From CAZEBW01 sp964510205 (GTDB taxonomy: Bacteria; Chloroflexota; Anaerolineae; VGOG01): a stretch of DNA of 10,905 nt. Below the pieces are notes generated by a model. That model was not told where the DNA came from. It saw only the letters and a list, made by a program, of their open reading frames with translations, and made no database searches. Each line of letters starts with the position of its first letter. The first letter of the stretch is position 1. The translations under genes and the position numbers were made by a program. The stretch lies in assembly GCA_964510205.1 (NCBI GenBank), contig CAZEBW010000105.1:1-10905 (forward strand), written 5' to 3'. This document shows, piece after piece, positions 1-6,024 of this stretch.

Positions 1-192
1 TATGATACCTCTTTTCCATCACTTCGTCACAGGGTTACTTTTGCGGTACTGCGTTCTTTCACATCGGGGCAAAAGTCGCACTTTGCTCCGGCTGGATCGC
101 CAGATCCAGCCGCCGGGCGGCGGATTGCCAAACCCGTCGCGAGCGGTTAGTGTCATTTTTTGCCGCAATGCGTTCTTTCGATGGAGAAAGCT
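1..192. other. Structured leader region without a convincing gene
   Basis: I see no convincing coding region here. The short open frames lack ribosome-binding sites and resemble no family. The stretch holds a 22-base imperfect direct repeat (39-60 and 158-179, 19 of 22 identical) and three abutting hairpins (66-89, 89-112, 110-123). It probably is the upstream or promoter region of the gene starting at 193. The window starts too late to show which gene precedes it. Confidence 0.5.
66..123. repeat. Cluster of three adjacent hairpins
   Basis: Hairpin A pairs 66-73 with 82-89 (8 pairs, one G-U). Hairpin B pairs 89-98 with 103-112 around loop GCCA, a perfect 10-bp stem. A third small GC stem pairs 110-114 with 119-123. 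B shares bases with A at 89 and with the third stem at 110-112, so they cannot all form at once. No T run follows at once, so a standard terminator is unlikely. The cluster could be an upstream transcript's 3' end or a leader structure for the gene at 193. Confidence 0.55.
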
Positions 193-582
193 ATGGAAGA
201 AAAACTGTTGGTCGAGATATTGGCAGCTCATGCCAATCAATTGAAGAAAGATCAGCGGAAGAAGGGGAGCGATTATCTGGCCCTGTTTCCCGACTACCGG
301 GAGGAGCTCAGGCCCCTGCTGGAAATGGCAGAGAAGGTTGAGGAGGTTCTGGAGCCGGTGCAGCCTGCGCCGGCGTTCTGCCAGAGGCTGCGCGAGGATT
401 TGCTGGTTGCTGGTCGCCGCAAGCTAGCCGGAGAGGCGCCTCAGTTGGACGACAGAAGTCACAGAAGGCAGATCCTTATCAGCGCGGCAGCTTTGGGATC
501 CGCCGTTTCCGTTGTTGGGGCCATCGCTTACTTCATCCGCTCCCGCGCCACGGCTGAGGCCCAACCCGCTTCGGCTGCATGA
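193..582 (+). CDS. Small single-pass membrane protein, possible anti-sigma-like regulator
   Basis: A 129-residue protein of unproven function. Residues about 1-85 are charged and helical and include FPDYREELRPLLEMA, followed by PAPAFCQRLREDLL. From memory, this 'up to x-ELRPLLE, then P-x-P-x-F-x-x-R-L' layout is common in Chloroflexota proteins encoded beside ECF sigma factors (DUF5667-like, anti-sigma-like). One hydrophobic segment follows at about residues 95-117 (RQILISAAALGSAVSVVGAI), then a short polar tail, so the charged domain would probably sit in the cytoplasm. I chose ATG 193 because GGAGAAAG lies just upstream. ATG 181 and TTG 160 are in frame but lack a ribosome-binding site. No sigma factor is visible; it may lie left of the window. 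The anti-sigma role is inference; that this is a membrane protein is fairly secure. Confidence 0.7.
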   Translation: MEEKLLVEILAAHANQLKKDQRKKGSDYLALFPDYREELRPLLEMAEKVEEVLEPVQPAPAFCQRLREDLLVAGRRKLAGEAPQLDDRSHRRQILISAAALGSAVSVVGAIAYFIRSRATAEAQPASAA

Positions 583-855
583 CTGTTCTTGGATAGGGCG
601 AAATGCCCCTTGGCAGCGTTTCTTAGTGGATCCGAATTCTGAGCAAAGCGGGTTCCCACACGCGCGATGTGCCAGCATAGGAACCGCCTCTGCTAGGGAT
701 GTTGGGTCCATTGATTCTTAGGAAGTATGTGACGGGTCTGTTTCAAACGAGTTGGTTGGTGTTGTTGGTCGGAATGATATTCCGACGAATTGACGGATTA
801 CCAATCCGTCCTACAACCGAGATGAAACACATCCCTATGTTGTGGAGGTAAATAA
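583..855. other. Intergenic region with nested inverted repeats before fabH
   Basis: No gene is supported in these 273 bases. They hold a weak stem at 596-608 (GGGC/GCCC), a bulged inverted repeat pairing 648-656 with 680-687 (core GGTTCC/GGAACC), and two perfect hairpins at 768-786 and 792-810. The fabH ribosome-binding site GGAGGT is at 844-849. I found no convincing -35/-10 pair, although fabH should have a promoter here. Confidence 0.6.
768..810. repeat. Two tandem perfect palindromic hairpins
   Basis: Bases 768-775 pair perfectly with 779-786 (GTCGGAAT / ATTCCGAC, loop GAT). After the five-base spacer GAATT, bases 792-799 pair perfectly with 803-810 (GACGGATT / AATCCGTC, loop ACC). The two stems resemble each other in sequence. 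They end 33 bases before the fabH ribosome-binding site. The layout suggests a dispersed palindromic element (REP- or MITE-like) or an RNA structure in the fabH leader. The ATCCGT core recurs at 8896-8908 and 10849-10866. Confidence 0.75.
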
Positions 856-2004
856 ATGATGAGACATTCCGCAATCACCGGTTGGGGCAAATACGTCCCT
901 GAGAGAGTTGTGACTAACCAAGACCTGGAGAAGATGGTGGACACCAGTGAAGAGTGGATCCTGGCTCGGACGGGCATCCGCGAGCGGCGGATAGCGGGGC
1001 CAGATGAGGCCGCCTCGACGATGTCCCTCGCTGCCAGCCGCGAGGCGCTGGCGGCGGCGGGGCTGGATTCACGAGACCTGGATCTCATCATCGTGGGCAC
1101 GTCTTCCGCCGACTACCCTACCCCCTCTGTCGCCAGCATGATTCAAGGCATGTTGCCGGCCCCTCGCGCCGCCGCCTTCGATCTTGCCGCCGGCTGCACG
1201 GGCTTCGTCTACGCCTTGGCCACCGCCCACCAGTTCATTGCCGCGGGGACGTACGACAACGTGCTGGTCATCGGCGCGGAGGTCACCAGCCGCTTCGTGG
1301 ATTGGGAGGATCGTGGCACCTGCGTTCTTTTTGGAGACGGGGCTGGCGCTGCGGTCGTACAAGCCACCGACGCTCCCACAGGCGTTCTCTCTTTCTTGCT
1401 GGGTTCGGAGGGCAGCGAATACGACGCGGTCATTGTGCCCGGGGGCGGCAGCCGGCACCCCTTCTCCCAGGAAGTGTTGGACAAGAGGATGCAGTACATC
1501 AAGATGGACGGACGGCGCGTGTTCAGGTTCGCTGCCAAGGTTCCGGCTGAGGGCGCCAGGCGGGTGATCGAAGCCAGCGGGCTGTCTATGGACGACATCG
1601 CCCTGATCATTCCCCACCAGGCGAACTTGCGGATCATCCAGACGCTCGCCAAGACTCTGGAGTTGCCGATGGAGAAGTTCTACGTCAATGTGGATCGCTA
1701 CGGCAACACCTCGGCTGCGTCTATCCCCATCGCCCTCTATGAGGCCCTGGAGGAGGGGCGGATCAGGGAAGGAGAGGATGTCCTTCTCCTCGGCTTTGGC
1801 ACGGGACTGACCTGGGCCGCCGCAGTCGTGAGAGTGGGGATGCCGCAGGCGCAGTCCTGGCCCATCTCCTGGCCATTCGTCTCTTTGAAGGACGTTTCTC
1901 AGAGTGGCGTCAGAGTGCTAGCCAGGGGCGCGGTTGCTCTTCTGGCAGCTATTATTGGCCCACTGCTCCTGCCTTTCTATTCCGTCTCAGACAAGTGGGA
2001 CTGA
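856..2004 (+). CDS. fabH: Beta-ketoacyl-ACP synthase III with C-terminal membrane tail
   Basis: A thiolase-fold enzyme that starts fatty-acid chains by condensing an acyl-CoA with malonyl-ACP. The catalytic triad is complete: Cys114 in AAGCTGF, His254 in IPHQANLRI and Asn284 in YGNTSAAS. The GFGTGLTW signature near 313-320 closes the usual fold at about residue 328. The protein then runs on for about 54 residues, with a hydrophobic segment at about 354-374 and the end SVSDKWD. FabH usually ends near 310-340 residues, so the tail is an addition that could hold the enzyme at the membrane. ATG 856 follows GGAGGT by 6 bases; ATG 859 is a possible alternative. The gene stands alone, with a structured leader before it and a terminator after it. 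No fabD, fabG or acpP is nearby. A related KAS III-like synthase with another primer preference is possible. Confidence 0.93.
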   Translation: MMRHSAITGWGKYVPERVVTNQDLEKMVDTSEEWILARTGIRERRIAGPDEAASTMSLAASREALAAAGLDSRDLDLIIVGTSSADYPTPSVASMIQGMLPAPRAAAFDLAAGCTGFVYALATAHQFIAAGTYDNVLVIGAEVTSRFVDWEDRGTCVLFGDGAGAAVVQATDAPTGVLSFLLGSEGSEYDAVIVPGGGSRHPFSQEVLDKRMQYIKMDGRRVFRFAAKVPAEGARRVIEASGLSMDDIALIIPHQANLRIIQTLAKTLELPMEKFYVNVDRYGNTSAASIPIALYEALEEGRIREGEDVLLLGFGTGLTWAAAVVRVGMPQAQSWPISWPFVSLKDVSQSGVRVLARGAVALLAAIIGPLLLPFYSVSDKWD

Positions 2005-2027
2005 GAGGCGAACGGTTCCTCTATGCG

Positions 2028-2061
2028 TGCCCGCCCAGCCAGGGCGGGCATTTTCCTTTTT
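2028..2061 (+). terminator. Rho-independent terminator after fabH
   Basis: A perfect 9-bp stem (TGCCCGCCC / GGGCGGGCA, 2028-2036 with 2042-2050) has a five-base loop, AGCCA, and is followed by TTTTCCTTTTT. It begins 24 bases after the fabH stop codon. Its T tract runs into the promoter region of the next operon. Confidence 0.88.
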
Positions 2062-2074
2062 GGGCCAAATTGAG

Positions 2075-2080
2075 TATAAT
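2075..2080 (+). promoter_or_regulatory. Consensus -10 box of the hydrolase-TPR-M16 operon
   Basis: TATAAT at 2075-2080 matches the sigma70 -10 consensus exactly and lies 60 bases before the ATG at 2141. The base run at the -35 distance (around 2052-2057, TTTCCT) is a poor match and overlaps the terminator T tract. TG at 2071-2072 is one base off the extended -10 spacing. Transcription would start near 2087. Confidence 0.6.
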
Positions 2081-2140
2081 ACGGGTGTTGCTGCCGGGAG
2101 TCTGATTGGCAAGGCGCTAGGAGTTGGGAGGTGCTGTCGA

Positions 2141-2779
2141 ATGGAGATCACTTGGTATGGGCAATCGTGCTTCAGGCTGCGGGACAGGCTGGCCACGGTA
2201 GTGACCGATCCCTATGGCAAGGACATTGGCTACAGCCTGCCGAGGATTCGGGCCGACATCGTGACCGTCAGCCACGATCACTCGGATCACAATTACGTGG
2301 AAGGCATCAAAGGCGACCCCAAGGTGCTGAGCGGTCCGGGCGAGTACGAGGTTAGCGACGTTTTTGTCACGGGCATTCCCACTTTCCACGACCGCAAGAA
2401 GGGGGCCAGCCGGGGACGCAACGTCGTCTTCCTCTTCGACTTCGAGGGGCTGACGGTTTGCCACCTGGGCGATCTGGGCCACGTGCCGACTCAAGCTCAG
2501 GTCGAGGCTTTGGACGACATTGATGTTTTGCTCATCCCCGTGGGCTCGCGCTTCACCATCAACGCTTCCCAGGCGGTTGAAGTTATCAGCTTGCTGGAAC
2601 CGCGCCTGGTCATCCCCATGCACTACAAGACCAAAGCGCTGAAGATCAAGCTGGACCCGGTGAGTAAATTCCTCAAGGAGATGGGACTCAGCCAGTTGGC
2701 TACCCAGGAGAGTCTGAAGGTGACCAAGAGCAGCCTTCCCGAAGAGACGCAGGTCGTGCTGCTGGACTACAAACAGTAG
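2141..2779 (+). CDS. UlaG-type metallo-beta-lactamase-fold metal-dependent hydrolase
   Basis: A 212-residue hydrolase of the metallo-beta-lactamase superfamily, closest in style to the short UlaG/UPF0173-like 'metal-dependent hydrolase' group. Metal ligands are visible: the HxHxDH motif as H45-D-H47-S-D49-H50, H83 after GIPTF, D111 in HLGDLGH and H161 in IPMHY. The start MEITWYGQSCFRL is typical of the group. The substrate cannot be read from the sequence. ATG 2141 follows GGAGG by 9 bases; the frame is open upstream to 1934, but that would overlap fabH and the terminator. This is the first gene of a four-gene operon, 14 bases before the TPR lipoprotein. Cytoplasmic, since no signal peptide is seen. 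Confidence 0.88.
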   Translation: MEITWYGQSCFRLRDRLATVVTDPYGKDIGYSLPRIRADIVTVSHDHSDHNYVEGIKGDPKVLSGPGEYEVSDVFVTGIPTFHDRKKGASRGRNVVFLFDFEGLTVCHLGDLGHVPTQAQVEALDDIDVLLIPVGSRFTINASQAVEVISLLEPRLVIPMHYKTKALKIKLDPVSKFLKEMGLSQLATQESLKVTKSSLPEETQVVLLDYKQ

Positions 2780-2793
2780 ATGGAGGAGCAATC

Positions 2794-3462
2794 ATGAACA
2801 TCTTTTCGACGAGAGTCTTTGTCATTGGGCTTTTGATCCTAGTCGTGAGCTCGGCCCTGGTTGGTTGTGGAGGCAGTACGCCTACGCCGGGGGATCCCCT
2901 GGAACATCTGCAGGCAGGGCGTGATTACTTGCAAGCGGGCGAACTGGAAAAGGCTGTCGCCGAATTCGAGGCGGCTGTCCAGCTTGACTCGACCTCGGCC
3001 GAAGCTCGCTTCCGTCTGGGCAATGCCTATGCGGAGCTAGGCCAGTTGGATAAGGCCGCCGAGGCGTTCAAAGCGGTCCTGGGTCTGGACGCCGATCACG
3101 CCGAGGCCCACTCCAACCTGGGCGTGGTCTACTATCAGAAGGGCCAGCTTAGCGAAGCAGCGAGCGAGTTTCAGGCGGCGTTGGATATCAGCCCCGACGA
3201 CGCCGAGGCGCATTATCTGCTGGGAGCGGCCTACGTCCAGATGGGGAGGTATGACGAAGCGGTGAAGCAGTTCCAGACCGCGCTGGATTACGGCCCCAAC
3301 CTCCCCGAGGCTCATTTCGGCCTGGGGACGGTCTACAAGCTGCAAGGCAACACAGAAGGAGCCATCGAAGCCTTCGAGCGTTTTCTGGAGTTGGGTCCCG
3401 CCCGGGACCCGCAGGCCCAGGTCGAAGCCGAACGACAGCTCAAGGAACTTAAAGGGCAATGA
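2794..3462 (+). CDS. TPR-repeat lipoprotein
   Basis: A 222-residue protein with a lipoprotein signal: a hydrophobic stretch at about 8-22, then the lipobox LVGC with Cys25 as the lipidated residue. A short linker (GGSTPTPGD) leads into five back-to-back 34-residue tetratricopeptide repeats covering about residues 35-204 (35-68, 69-102, 103-136, 137-170, 171-204), each with the usual AEAHxxLGxxY and A-x-x-x-F-x-x-A-L pattern. The end is charged and helical. TPR arrays bind other proteins, so this is probably a scaffold on the outer face of the membrane; its partner is unknown. ATG 2794 follows GGAGGAG by 5 bases. It is 14 bases after the hydrolase and 12 before the M16 peptidase, so co-expression is likely. 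Confidence 0.9.
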   Translation: MNIFSTRVFVIGLLILVVSSALVGCGGSTPTPGDPLEHLQAGRDYLQAGELEKAVAEFEAAVQLDSTSAEARFRLGNAYAELGQLDKAAEAFKAVLGLDADHAEAHSNLGVVYYQKGQLSEAASEFQAALDISPDDAEAHYLLGAAYVQMGRYDEAVKQFQTALDYGPNLPEAHFGLGTVYKLQGNTEGAIEAFERFLELGPARDPQAQVEAERQLKELKGQ

Positions 3463-3474
3463 ACAGGAGCTTGA

Positions 3475-4743
3475 ATGTATCAAAAGACGATCCTCGATAA
3501 CGGCCTGCGGATCTTGACTTCGGTGATGCCCCACACCCGTTCGGTGAGCATCGGCTTTTTCATCGGTGTGGGCTCACGCTACGAATCGGATGGGCAGGGC
3601 GGTGTCTCTCATTTCATCGAGCACATGCTGTTCAAAGGCACGGAAAAGCGGCCCACGGCTATGGACATCGCCGTGGCCATCGAAGGCATCGGAGGCGTCA
3701 TTAACGCAGGCACTGGCCGCGAATCGAGCCTCTACTGGGCCAAGGTGGCCCAGTCCCATTTGGATATGGCTATTGATGTGTTGGTGGACATGCTCCGCCA
3801 TTCCAAGTTTGATCCAGAGGAGGTCAATAGGGAGCGTCTGGTGATCGCCGAGGAGATCAACATGCACCTGGACATGCCCGATACCCTGGTTCATCTCCTC
3901 GTCAACGAGTTGCTTTGGCCAAACCATCCCCTGGGGCGCGACGTGGCTGGCACCAAAGAGAGCCTCAGCGCGCTGGATCGAGAGAGCTTGACGAGTTATT
4001 TGGAACGCTACTACCAGCCAACCAACACCGTGGTCAGCGTGGCTGGCAACGTCGAGCACGAGGAAGTGGTGAGGGGGTTGGTCGCCTCTTTGGGCGACTG
4101 GGCTGCTGGCGAAGCGGTGTCTTATCGGGCGGCCGAGGATCATCAGACCAAGCCGCGCCTGCGAATTTACCACAGAGAGACCGCACAGGCCCATTTTTGC
4201 CTCAACGCCCCTGGGATTCATCGCGATCACCCAGATCGCTTCAAGCTGCGTTTGTTGAATACGATATTGGGCGAGGGGATGAGCTCTCGCCTTTTCACCG
4301 AGATCAGAGAAAGGCGTGGCCTGGCTTACAGCATCTACTCCTACGCCAGTGGCCTGCACGATGCGGGATCGGTGGGGGTTTACGCTGGTGTTGATCCCAG
4401 ACGGATTGAAGACGCGATCGGCGCTGTCTTGGCGGAGTGGGACAGGTTGAAGCGAGAGAGTGTGCAGGCCCACGAACTGACCAAGGCCAAGGAGTTTATC
4501 AAGGGGCGGTTATTGCTTCAAATGGAGGACAGTTTCAGTGTAGCTGCCTGGGGTGGCCGTCAGGAGGTGCTTTCGCCTGAGGTTTTGACAGTGGATGAGG
4601 TGATAGAGGCCGTAGAGGCCGTGACCATCGCCGATGTCCAGTGCATGGCTCAGAGCCTCTTCCTGGGGGATAGGCTTAACTTGGCTGTGGTGGGGCCTTT
4701 CGAAGATGAGGACCGATTCCGGGAGTTGCTTGAGTCATGGTAA
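3475..4743 (+). CDS. M16 family zinc metallopeptidase (processing-peptidase-like)
   Basis: A 422-residue peptidase of the M16B type (mitochondrial-processing-peptidase-like, as in B. subtilis MlpA/YmxG). The inverted zinc motif HxxEH is at H46-F-I-E49-H50, and the third zinc ligand is Glu127 in VIAEEIN, 76 residues after His50, the usual spacing. The C-terminal half carries the ERRGLAYSIYS element (near residues 280-290), which helps form the substrate-binding site. One two-domain subunit of this size normally pairs with a copy of itself or with an inactive partner; no partner gene is next to it. No signal peptide is seen, so it is probably cytoplasmic. AGGAG lies 5 bases before ATG 3475. The stop codon overlaps the start of the next gene by 7 bases. 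Confidence 0.93.
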   Translation: MYQKTILDNGLRILTSVMPHTRSVSIGFFIGVGSRYESDGQGGVSHFIEHMLFKGTEKRPTAMDIAVAIEGIGGVINAGTGRESSLYWAKVAQSHLDMAIDVLVDMLRHSKFDPEEVNRERLVIAEEINMHLDMPDTLVHLLVNELLWPNHPLGRDVAGTKESLSALDRESLTSYLERYYQPTNTVVSVAGNVEHEEVVRGLVASLGDWAAGEAVSYRAAEDHQTKPRLRIYHRETAQAHFCLNAPGIHRDHPDRFKLRLLNTILGEGMSSRLFTEIRERRGLAYSIYSYASGLHDAGSVGVYAGVDPRRIEDAIGAVLAEWDRLKRESVQAHELTKAKEFIKGRLLLQMEDSFSVAAWGGRQEVLSPEVLTVDEVIEAVEAVTIADVQCMAQSLFLGDRLNLAVVGPFEDEDRFRELLESW

Positions 4744-5036
4744 AATTGCTGATGAGTTGGGATATCAAGTCTGGCTTAGAGGACGTCTATTTTGACTTTG
4801 TGGTCAACGAGTTTATGCCCGGCCTACTCAGGCTGGGCATTCAGCCGACGGAGGCATGGTACACCGTCTACGGCCCCGATCCTCAGATCCTGGTTGGAGG
4901 TGTGGTCAGTGATTTGGACACGATGACCGATATTCTGGACAGCGAGGAGTGGCGCGAGCTGCGGGATGAGCTTCTTGCCTATGTCGCCAACTTCGAGCAC
5001 AAAATCGTGCGCGACACCGGCCGATTCCAGCTATAA
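4737..5036 (+). CDS. Small dimeric alpha/beta-barrel-like protein, function unknown
   Basis: A 99-residue protein with a beta-strand start (VKLLMSWDI), an amphipathic helix (DVYFDFVVNEFMPGLLRLG), then strands around AWYTVYG and QILVGGVV and a helix ending in EEWRELRDELLAYV. This order fits the ferredoxin-like dimeric alpha/beta barrel fold (antibiotic-monooxygenase, NIPSNAP or EthD style), though no catalytic residues can be named. It overlaps the M16 gene by 7 bases (ATGGTAA), which points to coupled translation. GGGAG lies 11 bases before ATG 4737. A second ATG at 4752 has no ribosome-binding site. It ends the plus-strand operon, just before the heptamer array. A role linked to the peptidase is suggested only by position. 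Confidence 0.75.
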   Translation: MVKLLMSWDIKSGLEDVYFDFVVNEFMPGLLRLGIQPTEAWYTVYGPDPQILVGGVVSDLDTMTDILDSEEWRELRDELLAYVANFEHKIVRDTGRFQL

Positions 5037-5040
5037 TAAC

Positions 5041-5130
5041 GTAAAACGTGATGCGTGATGCGTAAAACGTGATGCGTAAAACGGTTTCACGCCTTAGTTT
5101 CACGTTTCACGCTTCACTTTTCACGTTTCA
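5041..5130. repeat. Inverted array of 7-base units between convergent genes
   Basis: The left arm (5041-5082) is six consecutive 7-base units of two kinds, GTAAAAC and GTGATGC. The right arm (5084-5130) is mostly GTTTCAC units (5084, 5097, 5104) with variants GCTTCAC, TTTTCAC and GTTTCAT and one six-base unit, GCCTTA. The right-arm unit is close to the reverse complement of the left-arm unit, so the whole array can fold into a long imperfect hairpin. It fills the gap between the converging operons and could end transcription from both sides. Its last unit supplies the rsfS stop codon (TGA on the minus strand, 5130-5128). Confidence 0.8.
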
Positions 5131-5475
5131 TTGTATCCTCGCCACGGTTGGGGCATCGCTCCAGAGTTCCTCCAGTTGATAGTAGCCTCGCATGACGGGG
5201 GCGAAAACATGAACGATAATGCTCCCATAATCCATCAGCACCCATCCTGACGATGGGTCTCCCTCTATCTGCAAAGGCTTGATGCCCTCTTCCTTTTTTA
5301 TCTTCTCGGTGACTTCGTTTACAATAGCTCTGACCTGGCGCTCACTCTCCCCGCTGCAGATGACGAAGTAATCGGCCAGCAGGGATACGGAGCGTAGGTC
5401 TAACAAAACGATGTCGGATCCTTGCTTGTCGGCGATGGAGTTGACGATTTCCCTGGCCAGCTCTATGGATTGCAG
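5128..5475 (-). CDS. rsfS: Ribosomal silencing factor RsfS (Iojap family)
   Basis: RsfS binds ribosomal protein L14 on the large subunit and blocks subunit joining when nutrients are scarce. The 115-residue product shows the family pattern: SIELAREIVNSI, DIVLLDL, LADYFVICSG, GWVLMDYGSIIVHVF and YYQLEELW near the end. No ATG, GTG or TTG lies where the family starts. A perfect AGGAGG (minus strand, about 5488-5483) stands 7 bases before CTG at 5475-5473, which gives the normal family length, so I call a CTG start. A TTG at 5514 (128 residues) is the main alternative but has no good ribosome-binding site and lies inside a hairpin. It is the last gene of the minus operon, 56 bases after the Mut7-C gene. 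The TGA stop comes from the repeat array. Confidence 0.9.
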   Translation of the reverse strand: MQSIELAREIVNSIADKQGSDIVLLDLRSVSLLADYFVICSGESERQVRAIVNEVTEKIKKEEGIKPLQIEGDPSSGWVLMDYGSIIVHVFAPVMRGYYQLEELWSDAPTVARIQ

Positions 5476-5495
5476 TTTGTTTCCTCCTCTTTTTC

Positions 5496-5517
5496 GGTTT
5501 GGCGCAGCAGCCAAACC
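5496..5517 (-). promoter_or_regulatory. Hairpin just before the rsfS ribosome-binding site
   Basis: A perfect 8-bp stem (GGTTTGGC / GCCAAACC) with a six-base loop lies between the Mut7-C stop codon and the AGGAGG of rsfS. On the minus strand it is followed by A-rich bases, not a T run, so it is not a terminator in that direction. It may mark a processing or stability site in the mRNA, or help expose the ribosome-binding site. Confidence 0.5.
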
Positions 5518-5531
5518 TTGCTCAAAACCTG

Positions 5532-6011
5532 TCAGGTCTTGAGTATTGGGTCTTGGATTGGTAGATCGCCCCAGATCTGGGTCATCTCTTGGCGCATGTT
5601 GTCCCAGTGGGTGCCCCGCCAGTAGATTTGGTCGCACTCAGGGCAGAGGCTGAAGTGTTCTTTGGTTCGGAATATGTAGGGCGGAACGCGATCTTTCACC
5701 GATGGCTTCTCGACCTCTTGGAGAGGCGTGTTGCAAACTGGGCAGCGGGAGAAGGGCCGCTTGGTCTCCAAATGCAGCTCGGAGATGGCTTGTTGGATTT
5801 GCTCTTCCAGCTCCTCGCTCTCGATGAGGAGGCAGTTCAACCCGCGCCGGCGCGCTAACTCTGTGTCGCGGGTCAGTAGGGTGCGCCCCTGGGCGCGAGC
5901 CAGCCGCACCAGCTCGTTGTCATCTAAGTCGGCAAAGTAGGCGGTGTCGTAGCCCAGCAGTCGCAGCCACTTAGCCAAGCGTCCCAACATCCCATCGAGC
6001 AAAAGCTTCAT
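5532..6011 (-). CDS. Mut7-C RNase domain protein (DUF82 family)
   Basis: A 159-residue protein with the Mut7-C arrangement: a PIN-like domain at about 1-80, then a zinc ribbon. The start MKLLLDGMLGRLAKWLRLLGYD is a hallmark, with Asp6 as a likely metal ligand; further acidic candidates are Asp30/Asp31, Glu33 and Asp49 (in LTRDTEL). The zinc ribbon has C90-P-V-C93 and C123-P-E-C126, followed by YWRGTHW. The family is named for the C-terminal domain of the animal exonuclease Mut-7 and is predicted to act on RNA; the bacterial substrate is not known. The gene lies between ybeY and rsfS, in keeping with an RNA or ribosome role. Upstream there is only a weak AGAAGAA and the AATCAG repeat array. 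Confidence 0.9.
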   Translation of the reverse strand: MKLLLDGMLGRLAKWLRLLGYDTAYFADLDDNELVRLARAQGRTLLTRDTELARRRGLNCLLIESEELEEQIQQAISELHLETKRPFSRCPVCNTPLQEVEKPSVKDRVPPYIFRTKEHFSLCPECDQIYWRGTHWDNMRQEMTQIWGDLPIQDPILKT

Positions 6012-6024
6012 GGTTCTTCTGGTT

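Noticed and set aside
160..192. Upstream in-frame starts (TTG 160, ATG 181) for the first gene
   Set aside because: Neither has a ribosome-binding site, while ATG 193 follows GGAGAAAG. ATG 181 would stay possible if the transcript is leaderless.
628..639. Adjacent BamHI and EcoRI sites (GGATCCGAATTC) resembling a cloning polylinker
   Set aside because: No further vector-like sequence surrounds them. Two neighbouring six-base palindromes can arise by chance.
648..687. GGTTCC-containing fold considered as a tRNA or tRNA remnant
   Set aside because: No acceptor stem, anticodon arm or complete T-loop consensus can be fitted around it.
2117..2791. 224-codon open frame on the minus strand
   Set aside because: It mirrors the metallo-beta-lactamase-fold gene, which has intact metal-binding motifs and a good ribosome-binding site.
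3574..4473. 299-codon open frame on the minus strand
   Set aside because: It mirrors the M16 peptidase gene, which has a complete zinc motif; no family motif is seen in the antisense product.
5041..5130. Regular short repeats considered as a CRISPR array
   Set aside because: Units are only 7 bases with no spacers, the two arms are inverted, and no cas gene is nearby.
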